The position numbers were made by a program, and so were the translations under genes. A stretch of 15,045 nt of DNA, taken from the NCBI RefSeq assembly GCF_937967675.1, contig NZ_CALBSN010000185.1, forward strand, positions 1 to 15,045. The letters are read 5' to 3'. Source of the stretch: an uncultured Flavobacterium sp. (GTDB lineage: Bacteria > Bacteroidota > Bacteroidia > Flavobacteriales > Flavobacteriaceae). This document shows, piece by piece, positions 7,562 to 12,686 of the stretch. Each line of letters begins with the position of its first letter. Within the stretch, counting starts at the first letter, position 1. Below the pieces are notes generated by a model that was not told the DNA's origin, did not search any database, and worked only from the letters and a program-made list of their open reading frames with translations.

Positions 7562-7569
7562 CAAATTTA
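7562..7569 (-). promoter_or_regulatory. dps promoter -7 box
   Basis: The minus strand reads TAAATTTG, an exact TAnnTTTG match, about 19 bases before ATG 7543. No TTG or TTTG lies at the usual 17-23 base spacing upstream; an A-run is there instead. A missing -33 element fits an activator-dependent promoter, as expected for an OxyR target. Confidence 0.6.
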
Positions 7570-7602
7570 CAAAATTTTAAGTCTTTTTTTTCATAAGTTA
7601 AA

Positions 7603-7627
7603 TTGATAGTTTTTATATTTGTATCAA
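7603..7627. promoter_or_regulatory. Candidate OxyR operator between dps and oxyR
   Basis: TTGATA (7603-7608) and TATCAA (7622-7627) form an inverted repeat with a 13-base spacer; a third TATCAAT lies at 7631-7637. Relative to the predicted dps start it covers about -48 to -72, an activator position. It also overlaps the oxyR -7 box (7614-7621), where binding would repress. It does not match the E. coli four-element ATAG/CTAT pattern exactly, so assignment to OxyR is inference from position. Confidence 0.4.
7614..7621 (+). promoter_or_regulatory. oxyR promoter -7 box
   Basis: TATATTTG, an exact match to TAnnTTTG, 17 bases before the ATG at 7639. It lies downstream of the TTG at 7603 that would give a longer reading frame, so it excludes that start. 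No convincing -33 TTG is visible at normal spacing. Confidence 0.6.
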
Positions 7628-7638
7628 ATTTATCAATA

Positions 7639-8577
7639 ATGACAATTACACAACTTTACTACGTATTAGCAGTTGCCGAACACAAAAACTTCACATTAGC
7701 TGCAGAAAAATGTTTTGTTACGCAACCCACTTTGAGTATGCAAATTCAAAAATTAGAAGATGAATTGGATATCTTAATTTTTGACCGAAGTAAAAAGCCT
7801 ATTTTACTTACTGAAGTTGGTGAAAAAATCGTAAACCAAGCAAAAAATATTGTTAACGAGGCAGGTCGTATTAAAGATATCGTAGATCAACAAAAAGGAT
7901 ATATAGGTGGTGAATTTAAAGTAGGGATAATTCCTACCATTATGCCAACACTTCTTCCGATGTTTTTAAATAATTTTATAAAAAAATATCCTAAAGTAAA
8001 TTTGATTATAGAAGAACAAACTACAGAAGAAATTATTAAAAAATTAAAAAACGGTCATCTTGATTGCGCTATTGCTGCAACACCACTCGAAGAAGAAAAT
8101 TTAAAAGAAATTGTGCTGTATTATGAACCTTTTGTAGCTTATGTACCTTCTAATCATCCAACAATCAACAAGAAAGAAATTGAAATATCAGATTTAGACT
8201 TAGATAAAATTTTATTGCTTCAAGATGGACATTGCTTTAGAAATGGAATTTTAAATTTATGCAAAAACAATAAATTTATTTCCGATGGCTACTTCCAACT
8301 TGAAAGCGGGAGCTTTGAAACACTTATTAAATTAGCAGATGAAGGTTTAGGAACTACATTACTACCTTATTTACATACGCTAGATTTAAATGAAAAAAGC
8401 AAATCAAAACTTAAACCATTTAAAGATCCTAAACCCGCAAGAGAAGTAAGTTTAATTTATCCAAAAAACGAATTAAAAATTCATATTATCAACGCACTAC
8501 GAGATACAATTTCAGGCGTTGTTAGAGGAGCAATTGCTTTTAGTGACGTGGAAATCATAAGCCCAAAATCGAAATAA
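7639..8577 (+). CDS. oxyR: OxyR, LysR-type peroxide-sensing regulator
   Basis: 312 residues from ATG 7639. Residues ~1-60 form the LysR winged helix-turn-helix (TLAAEKCFVTQPTLSMQIQK); the remainder is a periplasmic-binding-protein-like effector domain. The segment LLLQDGHCFRNGILNLC matches the redox loop of E. coli OxyR (LEDGHCLRDQAMGFC), with cysteines at 199 and 208, the same numbers and spacing as in E. coli. That makes this a genuine peroxide sensor that should form an intramolecular disulfide, rather than a generic LysR protein. Divergent dps is the expected target. The longer frame from TTG 7603 is rejected because the -7 box lies inside it. A strong terminator follows the stop. Confidence 0.96.
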   Translation: MTITQLYYVLAVAEHKNFTLAAEKCFVTQPTLSMQIQKLEDELDILIFDRSKKPILLTEVGEKIVNQAKNIVNEAGRIKDIVDQQKGYIGGEFKVGIIPTIMPTLLPMFLNNFIKKYPKVNLIIEEQTTEEIIKKLKNGHLDCAIAATPLEEENLKEIVLYYEPFVAYVPSNHPTINKKEIEISDLDLDKILLLQDGHCFRNGILNLCKNNKFISDGYFQLESGSFETLIKLADEGLGTTLLPYLHTLDLNEKSKSKLKPFKDPKPAREVSLIYPKNELKIHIINALRDTISGVVRGAIAFSDVEIISPKSK

Positions 8578-8582
8578 AAATA

Positions 8583-8612
8583 AAAATCCCGAAAGAACTT
8601 TCGGGATTTTTT
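8583..8612. terminator. Bidirectional terminator between oxyR and the 64-residue ORF
   Basis: AAAATCCCGAAAG (8583-8595) pairs with CTTTCGGGATTTT (8598-8610), giving CCCGAAA/TTTCGGG around a GAAC tetraloop, with A and T tracts on the two sides. It serves two convergent genes and ends directly at the stop codon of the minus-strand ORF. Confidence 0.92.
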
Positions 8613-8807
8613 TTAATTAATATAAATTAAACATTGTCTTAATTCTGGCTTTTCTTTTGTAAACTGTAACAGCCATTCTCTTAACTGATCTATCTCGTAA
8701 GGAAGTAATACTTGTACAGCTTTTTCTAATTCTTTACAAAATAATTTTGCATCAAAACTCACACGCTCTAAAATCGATTTCGTGTAAGAAAACATTGATC
8801 TAGACAT
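8613..8807 (-). CDS. Small conserved flavobacterial hypothetical protein (64 aa)
   Basis: 64 residues, ATG at 8807 (MSRSMFSYTKSILERVSFDA). Predicted helical and amphipathic, with no membrane segment and no signal peptide. Charged residues alternate with hydrophobic ones (FCKELEKAVQVLLPYEIDQL, then LREWLLQFTKEKPELRQC). From memory, near-identical short proteins of this pattern (MFSYTK..L..VSF...LF..ELEKA...LLP.E...L..WL) are widespread in Flavobacteriaceae, which argues it is real; I know of no function. A weak -7 box lies about 45 bases upstream, and it shares the strong terminator with oxyR. Cysteines at 24 and 60 could be structural. Confidence 0.75.
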   Translation of the reverse strand: MSRSMFSYTKSILERVSFDAKLFCKELEKAVQVLLPYEIDQLREWLLQFTKEKPELRQCLIYIN

Positions 8808-8850
8808 AAATTATTAACTTAATTGGTTAGACTAGGGATAAGAACATGTT

Positions 8851-8859
8851 GTAAAGATA
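8851..8859 (-). promoter_or_regulatory. Weak candidate -7 box for the 64-residue ORF
   Basis: The minus strand reads TATCTTTAC, one mismatch from TAnnTTTGC, about 44 bases before ATG 8807. The 133-base gap between mnmD and this ORF (8808-8940) otherwise holds only A/T-rich sequence, with no hairpin I can see after mnmD. Confidence 0.35.
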
Positions 8860-8940
8860 AATAAAAAAAATAGTTCGAAAAATAATTTATTTACTAAAAA
8901 AATGCTAAAATTTTATTAAATTCTTAATTAACAAGAAAAA

Positions 8941-9606
8941 CTATATGCGTTTTATCGCTCGTAACATCTCTCGTTTTCCTGGAGCACCTGGCAGCTTTTC
9001 AATTGAAAACCCAACACTTAGCATTGCATTTTTTATTGAAGAACGACAAGCATAGGTCACTAAAATACCATTGGGTAAAAGTGCGTCAAACATTTTTTTA
9101 AAGATAACTTCACTCCACAATTCTGGCTGCAATGGAAATCCGAAAGCATCAAAGTAAATTAAATCATATTGCTCTTTATCGTCAATATCTTGAAAAAATT
9201 GTCTTCGTTTGGTAAGAATAAAATTGTTCGTAATATTTTGTTGGCTTTCCCAATCACAAGAATGCATTTTATCAAAAATGACTTGATATTGAGTAGCTTG
9301 TAATTCACTAACATAATTCATTTGGGCTATTTCTTCAGTTGAAATTGGGTACGCTTCTACTCCAACATAATTGACTTTCTCTTTATCTAAAGTTTCCAAA
9401 AAAGTAATAAAAGCATTCAAACCTGTTCCAAAACCAATTTCTAATATTGATATTGATTTTTGATTTTGTAATAAATCCAATCCATTTTTAATGAAAACAT
9501 GTTTCGCTTCCTGAATAGCGCCATGAGTTGAATGATAGTTCTCATTCCAATCTGGAATTCGTATGGTAGTGGAACCGTCATCAGTAATAATAATTTCTCT
9601 TTTCAT
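8941..9606 (-). CDS. mnmD: tRNA (mnm5s2U34) methyltransferase MnmD
   Basis: SAM-dependent methyltransferase that makes the last step of mnm5(s2)U at wobble position 34, converting nm5(s2)U to mnm5(s2)U in tRNAs for Lys, Glu, Gln and similar. 221 residues, corresponding to the MnmC1/DUF752 half of E. coli MnmC with no FAD oxidase domain; the stand-alone form is usual in Bacteroidota. Visible motifs: SAM-binding LEIGFGTGLN (55-64), acidic E84 in GVEAYP, catalytic-region YFDAFGFPLQPELW (151-164), and the C-terminal LPGAPGKREM (205-214) diagnostic of the family. Being without the oxidase half, the cell probably feeds it nm5U from the ammonium branch of MnmEG; this is inference. A strong hairpin sits only ~16 bases ahead of the ATG. 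Confidence 0.95.
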   Translation of the reverse strand: MKREIIITDDGSTTIRIPDWNENYHSTHGAIQEAKHVFIKNGLDLLQNQKSISILEIGFGTGLNAFITFLETLDKEKVNYVGVEAYPISTEEIAQMNYVSELQATQYQVIFDKMHSCDWESQQNITNNFILTKRRQFFQDIDDKEQYDLIYFDAFGFPLQPELWSEVIFKKMFDALLPNGILVTYACRSSIKNAMLSVGFSIEKLPGAPGKREMLRAIKRI

Positions 9607-9611
9607 AGTAA

Positions 9612-9662
9612 ATTCAAAAAAGAAAAGGTTTAAGAATTCGTAATCTAGTTCTTAAACCTTTT
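9612..9662 (-). terminator. Strong hairpin after the cytochrome lipoprotein gene, just upstream of mnmD
   Basis: AAAAGGTTTAAGAA (9623-9636) and TTCTTAAACCTTTT (9649-9662) are a perfect 14-bp inverted repeat with a 12-base loop. On the minus strand it is followed by CTTTTTT, a good intrinsic terminator for the lipoprotein operon. It ends only ~16 bases before the mnmD ATG and 15 bases after the lipoprotein stop, so no room is left for a separate mnmD promoter between them. It could also act as a leader structure. The plus-strand side has TTATTTTA. Confidence 0.8.
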
Positions 9663-9677
9663 TTATTTTAGGAGCAA

Positions 9678-10136
9678 TTACTCAATATATAGTTTCTTAA
9701 TTTTTGGTATCGGTCCACCACATTTTACTTCATGGCATTGAATACAAGCATCAATTCCGTTATTAAAATGTTCCTTGGCGTTTTTCGGATCTTCATAAAT
9801 CAATTCCTGAGCTTTGATAAATTTTGCCGCTTGTTCCTCAAAAAAAGCATCTTTATCCGTTTCATCAGTCATCACCGCTTTATGAATTTTAATAAAATGT
9901 TGTGGAAATTTACCAATGGTATCTCCTTTTATAATACGCTCTTTTAAACGCTGATTATCCACATACATTTGCTCCATCAAAGCTGCCATTTCTGACATTT
10001 CATACATTTCAAAACCGTCTTTATTTACTTTTGAATCGGTTTCACATGCTTCTTTATCCGTTGCTTTTTCATCCGCTTTCTTATCACATGAAAAAGACAA
10101 AAGAGCAAAAGAGCAAAGTAGAATTAACTTTTTCAT
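9678..10136 (-). CDS. Monoheme c-type cytochrome lipoprotein, possibly class II topology
   Basis: 152 residues. N-terminal MKKLILLCSFALLSFSC is a lipoprotein signal with lipobox Cys17. A single heme motif C131-I-Q-C134-H135 lies near the C-terminus, followed by EVKCGGPIPKIKKLYIE with an extra Cys. The region between is charged and helical (MAALMEQMYVDNQRLKERI and later EQAAKFIKAQELIYEDP). A heme motif close to the C-terminus after helices fits class II cytochromes (c'/c-556-like), with a helix-1 Met as possible sixth ligand; that fold is inference. It should sit on a periplasm-facing membrane surface or the outer membrane. The ATG overlaps the stop of the upstream DUF4920 gene by one base (TAATG), indicating coupled translation and a shared job. 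Confidence 0.85.
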   Translation of the reverse strand: MKKLILLCSFALLSFSCDKKADEKATDKEACETDSKVNKDGFEMYEMSEMAALMEQMYVDNQRLKERIIKGDTIGKFPQHFIKIHKAVMTDETDKDAFFEEQAAKFIKAQELIYEDPKNAKEHFNNGIDACIQCHEVKCGGPIPKIKKLYIE

Positions 10137-10627
10137 TACTTAGCAATTAAAACACCATCTGCCATAAATGAATACGTCACTTTTGGCGCTACAATACTGT
10201 CAATTGCAGCTTGCGATTTTCCAGCGTCTTTAGCATAATGTTTTAAAACATCAACACTTTCAATACTTACAAATGCTTTTCCATTTACAATCACTTCTTT
10301 ATCTTGTGCGTTTTTTGGAACGAAGAAACCATAATCTTTAAATTTAACAAAAGCTTCTTTGTCATCCGCTAAATCTAACGTCATCCAACAACCTTTCTTT
10401 TGACAAACTTCGTTGATACCCGATTTAAATTTAACTTCTAAAGTATCACCTTCTTTTAAAGTTTTAAATTTATCCATCATCTCGGCACTTGTTATTGCAC
10501 CATCTGTTGAAATAGAATCGCCAAAAACAGCATAAGCAATTTTTACTTTTTCTGGCTTAGCTTCTTGCTTTTTTTCACAACTAACAAACGCTAATGTTAA
10601 AAGTGAAAGTGTAACTATATTTTTCAT
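10136..10627 (-). CDS. DUF4920 lipoprotein
   Basis: 163 residues from ATG 10627. Signal MKNIVTLSLLTLAFVSC with lipobox Cys17, then a lysine/glutamate linker. The core carries the hallmark VCQKKGCWMTL (C74, C79, W80, M81) and FKDYGFFVPK; both fit DUF4920. The family's biochemical role is not known to me; a Cys/Met/Trp cluster could bind a metal or be redox-active, but this is a guess. A longer frame from TTG 10651 is rejected because that codon overlaps the TATTTTTG -7 box (10649-10656) and would precede the signal peptide with polar residues. It is the first gene of a two-gene operon with the heme lipoprotein, overlapping by one base. Confidence 0.88.
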   Translation of the reverse strand: MKNIVTLSLLTLAFVSCEKKQEAKPEKVKIAYAVFGDSISTDGAITSAEMMDKFKTLKEGDTLEVKFKSGINEVCQKKGCWMTLDLADDKEAFVKFKDYGFFVPKNAQDKEVIVNGKAFVSIESVDVLKHYAKDAGKSQAAIDSIVAPKVTYSFMADGVLIAK

Positions 10628-10648
10628 ATTATTTGTGAATATTTTCAA

Positions 10649-10656
10649 CAAAAATA
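10649..10656 (-). promoter_or_regulatory. Promoter -7 box of the DUF4920/cytochrome operon
   Basis: The minus strand reads TATTTTTG, exact for TAnnTTTG, 21 bases before ATG 10627. A TTTTTTTG lies further upstream at a spacing of about 27 bases, longer than usual, so the -33 element is uncertain. Confidence 0.5.
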
Positions 10657-10792
10657 ACGATATTTTTTCTATTTTCGGAACTTCAAAAAAAGTTTCGTTT
10701 AACTAAGGTTAATATGATTTATCAAAAAGAAATCATTCTTTGTTGTTGATAATTATTTTTCAATAAGTAAAAATAAAACTTCTTTTTTTTAG

Positions 10793-10801
10793 TAAATTTG
10801 C
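10793..10801 (+). promoter_or_regulatory. ilvE promoter -7 box
   Basis: TAAATTTGC, an exact TAnnTTTG match with the frequent extra C. It would give a leader of about 65 bases before the ATG at 10872. No clear -33 TTG is present (a T-run occupies that stretch). The 244-base gap 10628-10871 holds this box, the DUF4920 promoter and the repeats described below. Confidence 0.55.
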
Positions 10802-10816
10802 AACCAATATCTAAAA

Positions 10817-10837
10817 ATCAACATTTTTTTTGTTGAT
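10817..10837 (+). repeat. Hairpin in the ilvE leader, with an upstream copy of one arm
   Basis: ATCAACA (10817-10823), seven T, TGTTGAT (10831-10837): a perfect 7-bp inverted repeat downstream of the predicted transcription start. The ten bases TGTTGATAAT at 10831-10840 recur at 10744-10753, upstream of the -7 box. The pair could be regulator half-sites flanking the promoter, or the hairpin could act in the mRNA. No T-tract follows the stem, so it is not a simple terminator. Confidence 0.5.
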
Positions 10838-10871
10838 AATACAAAACTAATTTTATAACAGTTTGACCCTA

Positions 10872-11939
10872 ATGGAATTAAAAACTTTAAACGAAATTGA
10901 AATTATTTCGGCTCCTCATTCAAAAATCAACGAAGTAGATTTTGAAAACCTAACTTTTGGTAATGTTTTTACAGACCACATGTTAGTATGCGATTATGTT
11001 AATGGAGCATGGCAAAAACCTGTTATAGAACCTTATGCCCCTTTTATGATGGACCCTTCAGCAAAAGTATTCCACTACGGACAAGCTATTTTTGAAGGAA
11101 TGAAAGCATACAAAGATCAACAAGATGATGTTTGGTTATTTAGACCCGATGAAAACTTTCACCGTTTTAATAAAAGTGCAACCCGTATGGCAATGCCTGA
11201 AGTTCCTGAAGATGTATTTTTAGGAGGATTACACCGCTTATTAGAAATTGAAAAAGAATGGGTAAAAAAAGGAAAAGGAAACAGCCTATACATTCGTCCA
11301 TTTATGATTGCTACCGGACATGGTGTAATTGCAGCGCCTTCTCAACAATACCGTTTCATGATTATTTTATCTCCAGCGCGTTCTTATTATTCTGGAGAAG
11401 TAAAAGTAATCATTGCAGAACATTACAGTAGAGCCGCTAACGGAGGTATTGGTGCAGCAAAAGCTGCCGGAAATTACTCCGCACAATTTTACCCAACAAA
11501 ATTAGCCAATGAACAAGGGTTCCAACAAATCATTTGGACAGACGATGCTACACATACTAAGTTAGAAGAAGCAGGAACAATGAACGTTTTCTTTAGAATT
11601 AATGATACTTTATATACTGCTCCAACCAGCGAAAGAATTTTAGATGGTGTTACTCGTAAAAGTGTTATCGAATTAGCAAAAAGAGAAAACATCAACGTAG
11701 AAGTTCGTTCCGTTTTAGTAGCCGAAATTGTTGAAGCTGCTAAAAACGGCTCATTAAAAGAAATTTTTGGTGCTGGAACAGCTGCCGTAATCAATCCAAT
11801 TGTTGGATTTTCATTCCAAGACCAGTATTATGAATTACCTAAATTAGAAAATTCTATGGCACTTGAAATTAAAGAAAAACTAACTAACATTCAATACAAA
11901 TTAGCGGAAGACACTTTTGGGTGGACAATTAAAATTTAG
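10872..11939 (+). CDS. ilvE: Branched-chain amino acid aminotransferase
   Basis: PLP enzyme of fold type IV that transfers amino groups between glutamate and Leu/Ile/Val or their keto acids, in the cytoplasm. 355 residues from ATG 10872; the earlier TTG (10863) adds only three residues and is not needed. Catalytic lysine K197 lies in GGIGAAKAAGNYSAQ; also visible are the substrate-side FHYGQAIFEGMKAY (~67-80), RPDENFHRFNKSATRM (~91-106), LYIRPFMIATG (~139-149), EEAGTMNVFF (~232-241) and the PLP-phosphate region FGAGTAAVINPI. This is the long eukaryote-like BCAT subgroup (~355 residues) common in Bacteroidota, not the ~310-residue E. coli form. It is monocistronic: an upstream promoter with a structured leader, and a hairpin repeat after the stop. 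Confidence 0.96.
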   Translation: MELKTLNEIEIISAPHSKINEVDFENLTFGNVFTDHMLVCDYVNGAWQKPVIEPYAPFMMDPSAKVFHYGQAIFEGMKAYKDQQDDVWLFRPDENFHRFNKSATRMAMPEVPEDVFLGGLHRLLEIEKEWVKKGKGNSLYIRPFMIATGHGVIAAPSQQYRFMIILSPARSYYSGEVKVIIAEHYSRAANGGIGAAKAAGNYSAQFYPTKLANEQGFQQIIWTDDATHTKLEEAGTMNVFFRINDTLYTAPTSERILDGVTRKSVIELAKRENINVEVRSVLVAEIVEAAKNGSLKEIFGAGTAAVINPIVGFSFQDQYYELPKLENSMALEIKEKLTNIQYKLAEDTFGWTIKI

Positions 11940-11950
11940 TAAGCAGTAGC

Positions 11951-12006
11951 AGTCACAGTTATCAGAAAAAATAAATCACTGATAACTGTGATTGGAAACT
12001 GTGACT
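11951..12006. repeat. CAGT-word palindromic repeat element between ilvE and mazG-like gene
   Basis: TCACAGTTATCAG (11953-11965) and CTGATAACTGTGA (11979-11991) are a perfect 13-bp inverted repeat with a 13-base A/T-rich loop. A third arm, ACTGTGACT (11998-12006), pairs with AGTCACAGT (11951-11959), allowing two alternative stems. CAGT recurs in the left flank (CAGTAGCAGTCACAGT). The third arm runs into the stop codon of the convergent mazG-like gene. The element lies between convergent genes and could terminate both, but it lacks flanking T-tracts. Similar CAGT-rich intergenic palindromes are, from memory, dispersed in flavobacterial genomes. Confidence 0.8.
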
Positions 12007-12388
12007 ATTTTAATATTTCTTCAAAATTGGGTTTAAAGTAATTAGGACCTTTCATAACTTTTCCATCCTCTCGGTAAATAGGTTTTCCGTCTTCACCTAA
12101 CTTACTCATATTGGAACGTTGAATTTCATCAAAAACTGCTTCTATTTTATGTTGCAACCCATGCTCTAAAATCGTACCACATAAAATATACAGCATATCT
12201 CCTAAAGCATCTGCAATTTCAACGATATCATTATTTTGAACCGCTTCTAAATATTCCTCATTTTCCTCTTTCATTAAATTGAAACGAAGTTCGTTTTTTA
12301 AAGCACCTAAATCGGCTTTCATTTCTTCACTCACCCCTAAACCATAGGTTTCGTGAAATAACTTTACTGCATTTAATTGTTTTTGCAT
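12005..12388 (-). CDS. MazG-like nucleoside triphosphate pyrophosphohydrolase
   Basis: 127 residues, all-alpha NTP pyrophosphatase fold. The metal-binding motif is visible as E42-x-x-E45 followed by E57-x-x-D60 (KEENEEYLEA ... EIADALGDMLYI), the ExxE(12-28)ExxD pattern of MazG/HisE/dUTPase relatives. The tail SNMSKLGEDGKPIYREDGKV ending PNYFKPN is typical of the HisE-like/COG4696 branch. Members release pyrophosphate from (d)NTPs, often damaged or excess ones; the substrate here cannot be read from sequence. It is a single-domain protein, half the size of E. coli MazG. The stop codon overlaps the CAGT palindromic element; the start is divergent, 75 bases from the small membrane-protein gene. 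Confidence 0.88.
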   Translation of the reverse strand: MQKQLNAVKLFHETYGLGVSEEMKADLGALKNELRFNLMKEENEEYLEAVQNNDIVEIADALGDMLYILCGTILEHGLQHKIEAVFDEIQRSNMSKLGEDGKPIYREDGKVMKGPNYFKPNFEEILK

Positions 12389-12441
12389 AACGTATCATAT
12401 AAATTTCACTAAATTTAGAAAATTTGATACCATTAAATTAT

Positions 12442-12449
12442 TACTTTTG
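12442..12449 (+). promoter_or_regulatory. Promoter -7 box of the small membrane-protein gene
   Basis: TACTTTTG, exact for TAnnTTTG, in a TTACTTTTG context. TTTG at 12423-12426 lies 15 bases upstream, slightly short for a -33 element. The box overlaps the GTG at 12449, so translation should start at ATG 12464. Confidence 0.55.
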
Positions 12450-12463
12450 TGAAAATTTTCAAT

Positions 12464-12652
12464 ATGTTTTCAACAGGCCAAATCTATTTTGCGATTTTCT
12501 TTGTTATTGTCTTTGTAACTACAATGATTATTGTGTATCGAAAAGATTTAAAACAAATGAAACCCTTCTACAAAGGAACATACTGGGTGTTTTTAGGCTT
12601 TTTAGTCTTTATTGGATTACTATTTTTAATAAAAGTTTTGATGAAAGATTAA
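12464..12652 (+). CDS. Small two-helix membrane protein
   Basis: 62 residues from ATG 12464 (MFSTGQIYFAIFF). Two hydrophobic segments (~7-25 and ~42-58) flank a basic loop YRKDLKQMKPFYKG, so both ends would lie on one side; by the positive-inside rule the loop is cytoplasmic. The C-terminus is IKVLMKD. I recognise the pattern as a conserved small flavobacterial membrane protein without known function. An in-frame GTG at 12449 would add five residues but is the last base triplet of the -7 box. Another forward frame overlapping this region (12424-12687) is a shadow. The next gene has its own promoter inside the 34-base gap, so joint transcription is possible but not required. Confidence 0.72.
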   Translation: MFSTGQIYFAIFFVIVFVTTMIIVYRKDLKQMKPFYKGTYWVFLGFLVFIGLLFLIKVLMKD

Positions 12653-12666
12653 TTTTCTTACTTTTG
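12636..12666 (+). promoter_or_regulatory. Promoter of the SRPBCC/GyrI-like gene
   Basis: TTTTG (12636-12640), 18 bases, then TACTTTTG (12659-12666): the best full match in the window to the Bacteroidota promoter (TTTG, ~19 bases, TAnnTTTG). The -33 part lies inside the end of the small membrane-protein gene. The short leader holds CGCAATGCG, a small palindrome, just before the ATG at 12687. Confidence 0.65.
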
Positions 12667-12686
12667 ATAAAACGCAATGCGCTATA

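Noticed and set aside
7603..7638. Longer N-terminus for OxyR from TTG 7603
   Set aside because: The predicted -7 box (7614-7621) lies within it, and the added residues precede the normal LysR N-terminus; ATG 7639 restores E. coli cysteine numbering.
11489..11794. 101-residue minus-strand frame inside ilvE
   Set aside because: It is an antisense shadow of a clearly conserved enzyme; no start, promoter or family signal of its own.
12392..12430. GTATCA ... TGATAC inverted repeat between the mazG-like and small membrane-protein genes
   Set aside because: Arms are only six bases with a 27-base spacer in A/T-rich DNA, and the centre does not coincide with the neighbouring CTAAATTTAG palindrome; chance is likely.
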